NCBI GenBank assembly: GCA_016490735.1
Contig: JAEMWC010000010.1
Location: forward strand, 256,001 to 320,000
Source: Pachyseris speciosa
Lineage: Eukaryota; Cnidaria; Anthozoa; Scleractinia; Pachyseridae
Reading direction: 5' to 3'
DNA length: 64,000 nucleotides
The notes beneath the pieces were generated by a model. The model saw only the letters and a list, made by a program, of their open reading frames with translations, was not told where the DNA came from and made no database searches. This document shows positions 1 through 11,487 of the stretch, one piece after another. The stretch's first letter is position 1. Each line of letters begins with the position of its first letter. The position numbers and the translations under genes are program-made.

Positions 1-789
1 CTTTGTTGAACGGTTATAACAGTTCTTTGTGACTTTGGATGAAAACTATGTGAAACACGTTAAACGGATTTCAAAACCGCCTTTGATCGAATTTGCGTTC
101 GTTTGTGAAACTCCAGTTAGGATGAAGAATGTTATACTCGAACTTCCTTTATAAAAGGGAATAAAATATTGCAACGTAACACTGTAATACGTGGTATTTT
201 TTGTCTTTCTCCCAAGTTTCAGCGAAATTAATAATAATTTAGATACCACCAGAATGTCTTCTAGATAAACGCCATACTCTTTCTGTCTGTTAGCGCTTCC
301 TTTAGTTTTATCGCTACTGCTAAAAGGTATCAGACACTATTTACTATTTCAAAAAAGGGGGATCTTTTGGCTCCAAATTTAAGCTTTCAAAGTTGAATCT
401 CTCAAATCGTAATAACCCTGAGTGAGTCTTAAGCTTAAAAATCCTCTTTATATTTTCGGAAACTGCATTGGCTTTTATTAACTCACTCCTTCATTCTGTT
501 CGAATGATATCACAATTTACTTGGTGCCCTGTTATCAGGTGTGACCAATTTGTCATGTTTGCTGTCCAGTTTTGTTAGGTTCAGCACGAGCTACTTTCCC
601 GTGCGTTGTTACCGTTTTACAGCTCTAAGCAACAAAAATTTGCAAATTTGTAGGAATTCTTTCACTGATCCTGTGCACCCCTGTAAACAATTCTTTCCCT
701 TTCCTTGAATACACCTGCTCTGTTACAAGTTTAAAAACAGGAAGCAAAGAGAAAGGCTAACAGCACATTCATTCAGAAATATAGTTCGA

Positions 790-1131
790 AAGCATTATGC
801 GCATGTCATCGCCTTCCCCGGCCGTAGGGTCGACCCCAGGGCTAATCAGGGGAATTGTAAAATCAGTCAAGCAAGCTTGAGGAATTTCCCGGGGAATCGG
901 GGAATCTTGCATGACAAAGTCTCCTGGGTGAGGTGTCTCTCAGCAGAAAATCCCCCTGACATCCTTACAAACTCGTGATTTCCCCCGTACCCCTAGTCTT
1001 TGATCGTAAAACAATTCGTTTTTTCCCCTATCCAAGGGCAAAGAATCTCATCCATCTCTTTGTATTCCCCCACGTATCTCCCTGGTTGACCCGGGAGTCG
1101 ACCCTATGGGGAAACCGATTGCATGTGCGTT
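790..1131. mobile_element. MITE-like insertion with imperfect terminal inverted repeats
   Basis: Unit 2 lacks this segment at the homologous position (about 6335), so it is an insertion. The ends are imperfect inverted repeats: GCATGTCATCGCC...GGTCGACC near the left and GGTCGAC...GGGGAAACCGATTGCATGTGC at the right. A homologous copy sits at the same place in unit 5 (26812-27158), so it predates the duplication that linked units 1 and 5. Superfamily not determined. Confidence 0.6.
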
Positions 1132-1260
1132 AGGTTGATAAGTTTGGCTAATTGAAGCTCGACACCCGCTCTTAATTTGGCTTGCGAGACAAAGATCAAT
1201 AGTCATTTGTTCCTCATTCGCGGGTATATTACGAAACAACTAAATGACAAGCTCCCACTT

Positions 1261-1334
1261 GGCTTGTTAGCTCAGTCGGTAGAACACTGCACCGGTATCG
1301 CAGAAGTCGTGGGTTCGAATCCCGTAAAATTTTT
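1261..1334 (+). pseudogene. tRNA-like relic (pol III box A/B)
   Basis: Contains a D-arm (TTAGCTCAGTCGG), an anticodon-arm-like part and a T-arm (GTGGGTTCGAATCCC), i.e. box A and box B of a pol III promoter. The 3' acceptor strand is decayed and the D-stem has a G-to-A change, so it should not fold as a functional tRNA. Close relatives are at 6482, 27288 and 59471, and a better-preserved one is at 7002. Confidence 0.7.
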
Positions 1335-1607
1335 CAGGCTTTATTTTTACTACTGCTTTAGTAGTGTTCATAACTGTGATGATCACTCACATATTCATTT
1401 ATCAATCCGTACTTCAAATTTATGATTTTCATATATTCATATATAGTCAAACATGAAACATTTAACTTTTTAAGAGAAGCAAATTTTTGGCGGTGTATCT
1501 CTGGCGCTTTGTGTAATGACCGAGTCCCTGATCATTAGAGCGCCAAAAAATTGAAACATGCAATTTGACGGGAGCAAATTTGTCTCATGAGAGGGGTGAA
1601 CAATAAA

Positions 1608-1833
1608 TAGACCATTTTACAGTTCTTTGCTCAGTATCCTGGCCTTTGATTGAATGCGAGGCTAGGGGTGACCTTGTTTTGATACAAACCTACCTTCTTT
1701 TCTTATGGAAATTATGTTGATCGAACACTAGTTAGCATAAGAAAAACATGATTTACATTTAAAAGTAGGTAGGTTTGTATCAAAACAAGGTCACCTCCAG
1801 CCTCGCTTTCACCGACAACTGTAAAATGGTCTA
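1608..1833. mobile_element. Foldback MITE flanked by TA
   Basis: A 226-bp insertion absent from unit 5, where AACAATAAATTGAGG is uninterrupted. The ends are long inverted repeats: TAGACCATTTTACAGTT at the left matches AACTGTAAAATGGTCTA at the right, and GGTGACCTTGTTTTGATAC matches GTATCAAAACAAGGTCACC inside. The TA ends suggest a Tc1/mariner-like non-autonomous element. That assignment is inference. Confidence 0.7.
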
Positions 1834-2267
1834 TTGAGGACATCATTTGAAAATTCTTGCAAAAGATGTCGATTACTTTTTCTCTCGAAATGAGAAGGAC
1901 GGAATAAGATCTTAAAGAAACATTGCTGCAAGGCATTTGCAGACAAACAAGAGAAATGCCTAACGTTTTAAATTACGCATATACATTCATAAATATACCA
2001 GTAGTTCAATTTAAGGAAAACATTAGTTTGATAAATTTCGCTAACTGTCTCTCCGACACCCTCTAAACAGGAGGAGCAAATTTTTGGCGGTGTATCTCTG
2101 GGGTTTTGTGTAATGACTGAGTCCCTGATCTTAAGATCATCAAACATTTGAAACATGTGCTATTTGACGGGATGAAATTTTTCTTACCTGTGCGTGAACA
2201 ACAAACAGTGAGGAGAACATCGTGTTAAACTTCTAAAAATAGGTGCTGGGAATTTTTTCTTTCCGAA

Positions 2268-2345
2268 GTGGGAATGGGGAAGATGGAGGGGTTGGGGTCT
2301 TGGGTGTGTGTGGGGGGGGGGGGGGGGGGATGTCGGGGGTGTGCC
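2268..2345 (+). repeat. G-rich tract with an 18-nt G run
   Basis: GGGGAAGATGGAGGGG and similar runs lead into about 18 consecutive G. Homologous G-rich segments occur at the same place in other units (7805-7885, 17222-17330, 28100-28115, 34030-34092, 60195-60280), always just after the second TTTGGCGGTGTATC block. Several could form G-quadruplexes on the + strand. Confidence 0.7.
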
Positions 2346-4045
2346 CAGAAGACGTTCTTAGCGAAACACGACTGTAAGGTAATTTCAGACAAACGCGAGA
2401 AATACTTAACAATTATCAGGATTTCCGAATCATTTGAACTATATTCCGTAGACTGTCTAAAAACTCGAAGCTATGATCTGTACCCAGTATAATATATAAT
2501 ATTCTACTGAAACAAAACCGATCTCATTTAGGTTGCCTCTCTACAAAAAATAATTCTCTGTGGGAATAAAAACAAACAATATATATATTTAATTGTTCAG
2601 CAAGAGCTGACGTCCTCCTTCGATCAAGTCGCCGTAACATGATTCCTTCTTGCGCTCACAGCTTCATGTTTTTACATTTAAGATCAAATTTAAAGAGGTG
2701 ATTAGGATACCTTAACCGTTCCTTACGTAAAGCGAGATGTATTAAATTTACGTTTGTATAAAGTTGTGCACAAATAAAAGCTGTTCGCCTTTATAGTTTT
2801 CCGATGTCAGTTTCGGCGCTATCTCGATGATGGGTCGGTAACAGACCTGATAAGTATTTAGAGTACAATTTAGAGGCAGGTGTAGGAATTTATTTTTCAA
2901 AGATAGACTCTCCATGAAATGTTGAAACTTAAAGACTTCCTCTGTCCGCTGTGATTAAGAGTCGATCTCTCCCTTACACCACAGAGAGCTCAATAATTTC
3001 ACTCGTCCGACAGTTAAGCCCATTTTAGTCCCTGTATAGATAGTTAGAGTTAACTGAGAATAGGCAAATATTGTGGGCTGGAAGAATTAGCTATTTAGTG
3101 ATTAATACGGCTCCTGTTATTAGACTTAAGTTCCTTTTGGCGGCTTTTACAGATGTAAACTTCTTTTAAAAAGTGCATCGTCACCGTTCGAGCAGAAAAT
3201 GGAGAGAAGGAAACACGGACAAAGCAGAAAAAGACGAGAAAGACGTGTGAAAATAAAGGGAGAACAGAACAAGAATAACTGTAGTTCAGTATACCAAATA
3301 ACTTTTAAAAACACGTTTGTTTCGATCATGGCGTAAAATTTGGTGATCACGTAGCTTAGACTGCCTATTCTATTTTGGACGGCTTGGCCGCACTGTTTAG
3401 TAACATGAGTTAGAAATGCTCACGTAGCTCATTTTTGACCCATTTTCGGTCAAAATTTAAGTTTTTTTTTTTTTTTTTGTAAAACGTACTAAGATACAAA
3501 AAACCGAAGAGCGCATTGTTGAGGGATTTTTAAAAGCGAAAGAGAAATGCCCTGGGAAGCACGAGCTGTAAGAGGGATCTTTTAACACACATTTCTTTAC
3601 CCCCTGTATTAAATGAACTTATTTTTACTTTGGCTCGAATTCCTTTGTTTTGCCACAGGGGAATATATCCCATAACCCCGCTACTAACTGTGTTGAAAGC
3701 TGTGCGCGGCTTTGATTGTTTAAAGGAAAGGGTTTGGCTGATGAACAACTAATTAAGGTTATGTGACTTATTCCCCTTACATATTAATACGTAACCCCCT
3801 TGCTTACTAACACATGATCTCCTTGCAAATCTTACTTGCTAATGTTAAAACAACACTACAGTTTGTGAAATGAAACTGTCCATTTCCTTCTTTTTTTCGC
3901 TTCTTTTACAGATTCTTTTCGCAATGCCAACTTTGCTGACTTGACGGCAATAATTATCTTTAATCAAGCTCAAACAATTAAATCCATTGCGTCATAGATT
4001 CATCGGATGTGGGAGGTCTATGCCACCATCCTATTGAATCTACAG

Positions 4046-4054
4046 CATAAATAG
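4046..4054 (+). promoter_or_regulatory. TATA-like core element of GPCR copy 1
   Basis: CATAAATAG within CTACAGCATAAATAGAGCAA, 69 nt before the ATG. The same block precedes all seven recognisable GPCR copies, which marks it as the core promoter. Confidence 0.6.
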
Positions 4055-4122
4055 AGCAACACTGGCCCTCAAACAACTGAATTTGAGAACTGAGCAACGC
4101 AACTATCAGGAAGTCGGCAAAC

Positions 4123-5015
4123 ATGAATACAACGAATACAACGATGAATAGATCGAGCTGCTCCATCTCCATTAACTCCACAGCAGCAATAATTAGGCCA
4201 ACCGTTGCTTTCTGCCTGATCTTTGTTGTTTCGCTGGTCGGGAATTCCTTGATTGGAATACTTGTTTACAAAACGCAAACTTAGAGGAAACCGACTAATT
4301 TTTTCATCGATCCTCAGCGTGGCCATATCCGACCTTCTGTTCCCTATTTTCGCCCTCCCGAGGTGGCTCACTCAGTTGTACTCTTACACCTCCTGGCTGA
4401 TCAGGGGTCCTCTTGGTGAAGCCTTGTGCGAGTTGGTTCCCTTCTTCACAGACGTCTTCACTTATGTGTCTATTCAAAGCCTGGTTCTGGTTGCAGTAAA
4501 TCGATTTGGAGCTGTGGTGATTCCTCTCCCCTCCCTACTCATCAGTTCAAAGCTGTGTCCCTTCCTCGTTCTCGCCACCTAGATATGGCATTGTGCTTTC
4601 CATATCTTTTCACCTTCAAACTTGTTGAACTTAAAAGACAACTGTTTTGTCGCAGTCTTTGAAGTGTTCGGAGAGTACTACCGTGCACCAAATTACTTCT
4701 TAGCAGCAGGTGTTGTAAATCTTTTACATCCCTCTCGCCCTCATGGCCGTACTTTACTCCATCATCCTTATCAAACTCAAGTCGCACAAGATGCCAGGCG
4801 AGCAATTACAAAACGCTGAGCAAGAACGAGCCCAAAGAAACAGAAACGTGCTGAAGATGGCCATTGCTATTGTGTTGGGGTTTGCACTGTGCTGGGTTCC
4901 ATTAAGTATCCTCGTGTTGCTATACCGGTTTGACAGTGACCTAACTTGTAGCTTCCTTATCTCTTATAACATTGCCTGGTTTATGGCCATCTCAAAAAGT
5001 GCCACCAATCCATGA
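4123..5015 (+). pseudogene. Class A GPCR pseudogene, copy 1
   Basis: Same family as the intact receptor at 62517-63485. The ATG lies in the same context (GTCGGCAAACATGAATAC). The N-terminus and TM1 are readable up to a stop at about 4282, caused by a one-base loss before the first intracellular loop. TM2-TM4 follow in another frame (4253-4582), ending at a TAG where the TM4 Trp codon region lost bases. TM5-TM7 are readable from 4743 and end at a TGA right after the NP of the TM7 motif; the C-tail is deleted. The DRF motif has become NRF. With at least three frame breaks, a stop and a lost tail, this is a pseudogene. Confidence 0.9.
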
Positions 5016-6481
5016 TTTCTACCAAATCCTAACAATGTTTGTTTGCTCAGTTTTCTGTATTGGCACAAACTTTAGTGAATACTGCAATACTTAGATTCAC
5101 GTAAGTAAAACGAAATTGTAAATCTTTTCCAGGAATGACGAGTTCTGTACGCACGAACCTAAACCTTAAATAACTCAGTAAAGAGATACCCGCCGTAAAT
5201 ACCTGATATGCTGTAAATCTTTGTGAAAGGTTGTAACATGTTCAATAAAAATTCCTCTTGTAAATAATCTCATCAGTAAGTAAGATATTGTCCCTCGTCC
5301 CATTCATTAAAAAATTGTTTGTTTCTTCATGAATGTTTTCAAAAGATTTCAATGCATAACGAATAGAAAATACTAAAAAGGGTATAAACTTTTAAAGAAA
5401 TGATTTCCTCTCGACAAAATGCTAACTTGTAAATGGGCAAAGAACATTAATCTGTCGATGAAAAGACTTGTAAAAACACTTGTTGTGACCTGTAACACGA
5501 CCCAGCTGATTAGATTTGAGACACTTTGCTGAACGGTTATAACAGTACTTTGTGATTTTGGATGAAAACTATGTGAAACACGTTGAACAGATTTGAAAAC
5601 CTTCCTTTGGTCGAATTTGCGTTCATTTGTGAAACTCTAGTTAGGATCAGTAAAGAATGTTATACTAGAAGTTCCTTTATAAAAGGGAATAAATTATTGC
5701 AACGTAGCACTGTAATACGTGGTATTTTCTGTCTTTCACTGAAGTTTCAGCGAAATTAATAATAATTTAGATACCACCAGAATGTCTTCTAGATAAGCCC
5801 TATACTCTTCCTGTCTGCCTTAGCGCTTCCTTTAGCTTTATCTCTACTGTTAAATGGTATCAGATACTATATACTAATTCAAAAAAAGGGTGATCTTTTG
5901 GCTCCAAAGTTAAGCTTTTCAAATTTGAATCTCTCAAATCATAATAAGCCTGGCTGAGTCTTAGATTACAAATCCTCTCTATATTCTCGGAAACTGCTGC
6001 ATTTGCTTTTATAAATTCACTCCTTCGTCATTCTTCTCGAATGATCTCACAATTTGCTTGGCCCATGTTATCTGGTGTGACCAATATGTCACGTTTGCTG
6101 TCTTTTGTTGGGTTCAGCACAGGCGATTTTCCCGAGCGTTATAACCATTTGACAGTTCTAATTAAGCAACAAAAATTTGCAAATTTATAATATTTCTTTC
6201 ACTGATCCTCTGCTCTCCTGTATACAGTTCATTCCTTTTCCTTAAATGCACCTGCTCTGTTACAAGTTGAAAAGAAGGAAGCAAATAGAAAGACAAAAGC
6301 ATCGGTTTACGCACATTCATTCACAAATATAGTTCAATTTAAGGAAAACATTAGGTTAATATGTTCGGCTAATTGAAGTTCGACGCCCGCTCTTAATTTG
6401 GCTTGCGAGACAAAGATCAATAGTCATTTGTTCATCACTCGCGGGTATATTACGAACCAACTTAATGACCAGCTCCCACTT

Positions 6482-6555
6482 GGCTTGTTAGCTCAGTTGG
6501 TAGAACACTGCACCTGTATCGCAGAAGTCGTGAGCTCGAATCACGTACAATTTTT
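6482..6555 (+). pseudogene. tRNA-like relic
   Basis: Orthologous in position to the relic at 1261. Box A is kept, while box B has decayed (GTGAGCTCGAATCAC in place of GTGGGTTCGAATCCC). It is followed by TTTTTTAGGCTTTATTTTTTTTCAGGC, a T-rich run that could terminate pol III. Confidence 0.6.
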
Positions 6556-6722
6556 TAGGCTTTATTTTTTTTCAGGCTTCTTTTCGCAATTGCATAAATT
6601 GCGTTCACAACTGCGAGGATCATTCTTCATTTGATTTCATTTCCGCAGTTCATATATGATTCATTTCATATATCATTCACACTCATTTCTTTCACGGGAA
6701 CATATGAACCCACAATTGACCT

Positions 6723-6737
<15 letters not shown>

Positions 6738-6763
<26 letters not shown>

Positions 6764-6810
6764 ATCGCACCGGTAATCGCGAGGTCACGGGTTCAAACCC
6801 GTTGAAGTCC
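6738..6810 (+). tRNA. tRNA-like gene or tRNA-derived repeat, isotype unsure
   Basis: A 7-bp acceptor stem (GGCTTCA with TGAAGTC, one G-U), a 4-bp D-stem (GCTC/GAGC) and a 5-bp T-stem (ACGGG/CCCGT) with a 6-nt loop are visible. The anticodon arm is irregular: an 8-nt loop or a mismatched last pair, with GGT as the likely anticodon triplet. The body runs into CCTGAATTTTTTTCAGG, a hairpin plus T run also found after 7074. The odd loops and shared tail suggest a SINE-like derivative rather than a working tRNA. Confidence 0.55.
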
Positions 6811-7001
6811 TGAATTTTTTTCAGGCTTCTTTTCGCAATTGCATAAATTGCGTTCACAACTGCGAGGATCATTCTTCATTTGATTTATTTTTTCTACTGC
6901 CTATGTAGTGTTCATAACTGGGATTTCATTCTTTACTATACTTGGGCCAAGTATAACGTCCACATATAAAGGGCTAACCCGCATACGACCGCTCTCATGT
7001 G

Positions 7002-7074
7002 GCTTTGATAGCTCAGTTGGGAGAGCACTGCACCGGCATCGCAGAGGTCGTGGGTTCGAATCCCGCTCAGAGCC
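7002..7074 (+). tRNA. tRNA-like gene, possible Ala(GGC), or SINE head
   Basis: The best-preserved member of this family. Acceptor GCTTTGA pairs with TCAGAGC, the D-stem GCTC/GAGC is perfect, and the T-stem GTGGG/CCCGC closes a TTCGAAT loop. The anticodon loop reads CCGGCAT, giving GGC at positions 34-36, but position 33 is C instead of the near-invariant T and the last anticodon-stem pair is A-C. A GGC anticodon is unusual for eukaryotic tRNA-Ala. The CCTGAA-TTTTT-TTCAGG tail follows directly. Likely a tRNA-derived repeat. Confidence 0.55.
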
Positions 7075-9204
7075 TGAATTTTTTTCAGGTCTCTGTTCTA
7101 GTAGTGTTGCGGCCGCACTTGCATTAATGACCGTCATAACTGGGATGATTCACACACATATTGATTTATTAATCCGCATTTCAAATATATGATATTCATG
7201 TATTCTTATATAGTCAAACATAGAACATTTAACGTTTTAAGAGGAGCAAATTTTTGGCGGTGTATCTCTGGCGTTTTGTGTAATGACCGAGTCCCTGATC
7301 ATTAGATCGCCAAACATTTAAAACACGTGCAATTTGACGGAAGCCAATTTGTCTCATGAGCGGGGTGAACAATAAATTGAGGGCATTATTTGAAAATTCT
7401 TGCAAAAGTTCTTACAGAAACTTTGCTAGAAGGCATTTGCAGACAAACAAGAGAAATACCCAACAGTTTAATTTACGCACATACATTCATAATAATACCG
7501 TTGGTCCAATTTAAGGAAAACATTGGTTTGGTAAGTTTCACTAACTGTTGTCCGACACTCGCTCTTCATTGACGGGTAAAACAAAAATTACTAAACAGGG
7601 AAAACTTAACTTTTTAAGAGGAGCAAAGTTTTGGCGGTGTATCACTGGTTTTTTTTTTTTTTGTAATGACTGAGTCCCTGATCTTAAGATTACCAAACAT
7701 TTGAAACGTGTGCTATTTGACGGGATGTAATTTTTCTCACCTGTGCGTGAACAACAAACAGTGAGGAGAACTGGAGAGAGTTGGGAATTCTTTTTTATTT
7801 TCCGGAGGAAGGATGGAGAGGTGGGAGGGGATGTTGGGGGTGTGTCTGTGTGGGGGTGGGGGGTATTGGTGGTGTACGGAGAAGGGGTTCTTCACGAAAC
7901 ACGGCTGTAAGCCAATTTCAGACAAACGAGAGGAGAAATACTTAACAATTACCAGGATTTCGGGATCATGTCTCCCAGAACTATATTTCATATAGACGGT
8001 CGAAAACCTCCAAGCTATGGTCTGTACCCAATTTCAATATTTTACTGAAATAAAACCGATCTCGTTTAGGTTACCGCTCTACAAAAGAATATTCTGTGGG
8101 AATAAAAACAAAAATATTGTTCCGCAAGAGCTGACGTCCTCCTTCGATCAGGTCGCCGTAACATGATTCCTTCTTGCGCTCACAGCTTCATGTTTCTTCA
8201 TTTAAGATCAAATTTAAAGAGGTGATTAGGATATCTTAAACGTTCCTTGCGTAAAGCCAGATGAATTAAATTTACGTTTGTATAACGTTGGGCAGAAATA
8301 AAAGAGGTTCGCCTTTATAGCGGACCTCAGGCGACCCAAAGGAGGCTTAGCTACATCTATATATTATGATACATCAATTCGTGCCGAAAGCAAGTTAGAG
8401 TTAATTGATAATAGGCAAATATTGTGGGCTGGAAGAATTAGACATTTAGTGAGTCGGCGGCTTTCACAGATGTTAACTTCTTTTAAAAAGTGCATGAAAA
8501 AGCAGAAAAAGACGAGAAAGACATATGTGAAAATAAAAGGAGAACAGAACAAAAATAACTGTAGTTCAGCCCACCAAATAACTTTTAAACACACATTTGT
8601 TTCGATCATGGCGCAATATTTGGTGATCATGCAGCGTAGGCTGCTTACTCCATTTTGGACGGCTTGGCCACACTGCTTAGTAAATATCAACTGTCTGAAA
8701 AGGTGGGCGCGGCTTTGATTGTTTAAAGGGAAGAGTGGGCCTAATGAACAACTAATTAAGATGCACGGGGGTCATGTAACGTATTCCCCTTGCATATTAA
8801 TACATAACCCCCTTCAATGCTAACACATAACCCCCTTGCTTACTAACACATGATCTCCTTGCAAATGCCACTTGGTAATGTTAAAAACAACATTACAGTC
8901 GGTGAAATGAAACTGTCCACTAGTTTTCCTCTTTTTCGCTTCTTTTACACATTCCTTTCGCAATGTAAAGTTAAATTAAATTTTTATCTCAAATATTGCT
9001 ATTAAAAAACAAAGCAAAGAAGGGGGTGTTGACAGAAAGTGAGATGTTATATTTGCTATTGGATTCTTGTGCCAACAAACAACTTTGCTGCATGACTTTA
9101 TAATTGACGGCAATATCTTCAATCAAGCTCAAACAATTAAATCGATTGCGTCATAGATTCATCGGGTAAGGGAGGTCTATGCCATCATCCTGTTGAATCT
9201 ACAG

Positions 9205-9213
9205 CATAAATAG
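9205..9213 (+). promoter_or_regulatory. TATA-like core element of GPCR copy 2
   Basis: CATAAATAG in the conserved CTACAGCATAAATAGAGCAA context, 67 nt before the ATG of the copy 2 stub. Confidence 0.55.
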
Positions 9214-9279
9214 AGCAACACTGGCTCTCAAACAACTGAATTTGAGAAAAGCAACACAACTATCAGAAAGTCGGCAAAC

Positions 9280-9398
9280 ATGAATACAACGGTAAATGGA
9301 TCCGCGAGCTGCTCGATCTCCATTAACTCCACAACAGCAATAATTGGGGAAACCGTTGCTTACTGCTTGAACTTTGTTGTTTCGTTGGTTGGGAATTG
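9280..9398 (+). pseudogene. Class A GPCR 5' fragment, copy 2
   Basis: Starts at the family ATG (GTCGGCAAACATGAATAC) and encodes the N-terminus and part of TM1, about 40 codons. Homology ends abruptly at GGGAATT, within the GN motif of TM1. The next bases belong to a different part of the unit. A 3-nt insertion near codon 8 and the truncation leave no receptor. Confidence 0.85.
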
Positions 9399-11361
9399 CT
9401 GCGCGGACTTGAGCCGGCTGGATTTTCTTTTCTATCCTAACTGAATCTCAGTTTCGCCGCGATCTCGATGCTACGTTTGATTAACAGATCTGATGAGTAT
9501 TTTAGAGGACAACTTAGAGGCAGGTGTATTAATTTATTTTTCAAAGGTAGACTCTCCATGAAATGTTTAAACTAATTGAATATTAAGACTTCCTTTGTAC
9601 GCTTTGATCAAAAGTCGATCTCTCCTTTCACCATAGATAGCTCAATTATTTCACCAACAGTTAAGCGCGTTTTAGTCCCTGTATATTTGACACATCTCTT
9701 CTACGCTGGAGACAAGGCTTTATTATTTTTAAACAGCCAAATTAGTTATGTGGGCGCTCAATTACATCAGGCGTTTGTATAGAGTGCGCCAGCAAGGAAT
9801 AACGATTGTCATAGAAAAATATTGTCCATCAATTTGTGAAACCACAAGTTAGAGTTAATTAAGTGTATGTTTCTTTCGGCGGCTTTTACAGATGTAAACT
9901 TCTTTTCCGCGGTGGTCACATTTCGAACACTGAGAAAGTTAAGAGAAGGAAACACGTACAAAGCAGAAAACGGCGAGAAAGACGCGTATGAAAATAAAGG
10001 GAGATCAGAACAAACAAAACTATAGTTCAGCCCACCAAACAACTTTTAAACACATACTGCCTGTTTCAAATATGGCAGAAAATTTGATGATCATGTACGG
10101 CTCAGAATACATAACCTTTTTGGACGGCCTGGCCGTGTTTAGTAACATGAATTTCGTTAGAAATGCCGTTCTGGCTTCACGCCTTTTTTGCTGTTTTTCG
10201 GCCAAATGTAAATGTTTTTGGGAACATTACTTTATTTTTTTGACAGATTTGTCTTCCAAAAAACCCCGCGCAATGTGCAAAACACTCTTTCATTAGGGTT
10301 TACCGAAGTTCAACATGATTCCCACTTAGAACGGGAGTCACTTTTTGAAATACAATTTCTTTCATTTCGCCTTCTCGTATCACGAACACAATCTTTTTTT
10401 GCGTGTATACACCTGCTACGAAACTGACTAATTGTGTGCAACTGCCAAGGGAAGATGCACTGGAGGCAAACAAGAGAGATCTTTGCACGCTATTATATAA
10501 GTACTTTCAGAAAAATTCAAATACCAAAAACATATATTTGATTGATGTGTTTTGCTAATGATGCAAACCCCACAGTCTTATAAAGCGAGTAATAAAATGT
10601 ATGGACGGCCTCTCGCATGCCTGACGTTTCCGATCTATTTTGACGCTTACTTTTGTTCACATTTCTTTCAATTCTTTTTATGACTCTTTAGTGCCGGGCC
10701 ATATGTGCAGCTATTAAAGAAAACCAAAACCCACCGAGTGCATTTTTGAGGAATATTGGCACGAGGGAATTTTGAAGAATGAGAGTCTAGAGAAGCACAA
10801 GCCGTAAGCGAGTGCGTTTAGCACTTTTTGAGCGTTTCTTAGCAGTTGCTAACCTTTCTTTGCCTCCTACATTAAATGTACATGTTGCAGGTTTTAAAAA
10901 AGTGCAGCTTGTCTTCTGTTTAAAATTTATTGTCTTGTATTATTTTGGAAACTCTAATCAGATCCAAAAGCTTAAAATTTATCTTGTTCCCGTGGATTTA
11001 CTTGGCCTAGTTTAAAATAAAAAAAGATTAAGCACTCGCATCAAACAGAAGTCACCTGCAATAGGGTTATGGACGAATATTCGCGAAAAGTCCCATTAAA
11101 GAAAATTTTGAATCGATATTATTTGCTAACTGTTATTTAAAACCCACGCAGATCGCACAAAACAAATAGAAAGGCGACACTATAAAGACGCAATTAAACT
11201 AAAGGCGCAATATTTCTGTCGTTTATGAGTTCAAAGGCTTACATTTTCATCGAGATAGATTAAGGTTTATGCGTGACAGGAAAAATTTCCCTCCCTTGTC
11301 GACGAGTCTAAGAGTGTATTGAGTTTGGGAAGTTTATGCCAGCATCCTTGTGAATCTTCAG

Positions 11362-11370
11362 CATAAATAG
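11362..11370 (+). promoter_or_regulatory. TATA-like core element of GPCR copy 3
   Basis: CATAAATAG in the context TTCAGCATAAATAGAGCAAC, 67 nt before the ATG of the copy 3 stub. Confidence 0.5.
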
Positions 11371-11436
11371 AGCAACGCTGGTCCTTAAACAACTGAATTT
11401 GATAGAAGCAACAAAACTATCTGAAATTCAGCAAAC

Positions 11437-11487
11437 ATGAATACAAAGGTGAATAGACCGAGCTGCTCCTTCTCCCTGAACTCTACT
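11437..11487 (+). pseudogene. Class A GPCR 5' stub, copy 3
   Basis: Only the ATG and about 17 codons of the receptor N-terminus remain, ending near AACTCTAC. The sequence then leaves the family completely, and the 3' flank of the same gene reappears only at about 15737. The receptor body was deleted or replaced, not just interrupted. Confidence 0.8.

Larger units (their letters stand above)
1..5523 (+). repeat. GPCR-array unit 1
   Basis: First visible copy of the segmental repeat. The start (CTTTGTTGAACGGTTATAACAG) recurs near 5524, 16133, 32578, 37674 and 58565. In order it holds an AT-rich spacer, a MITE (790-1131), a tRNA-like relic, a second MITE (1608-1833), two copies of a block around AGCAAATTTTTGGCGGTGT (about 1480 and 2075), a G-rich tract, about 1.7 kb of spacer with no supportable gene, then the GPCR promoter and pseudogene and its 3' flank. 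I see no other coding sequence in the spacers; short frames there recur in every unit with different stops. Confidence 0.85.
5524..9405 (+). repeat. GPCR-array unit 2 (truncated at its 3' end)
   Basis: Parallel to unit 1 from its first base but without both unit 1 MITEs. It has an expanded cluster of three tRNA-like units (6482-7074). The unit stops inside TM1 of its GPCR, at about 9398, and continues directly into sequence that normally lies about 1.9 kb upstream of the gene. This is an internal recombination junction. The rest is non-coding spacer. Confidence 0.8.

Noticed and set aside
3147..3350. Recurrent 60-110 codon - strand frames at about 3147, 8364, 34983, 55818 and 60839 with hydrophobic, Phe-rich translations
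   Set aside because: They are the same non-coding spacer of the array read in different frames with shifting starts and stops. No conservation of the frame between copies.
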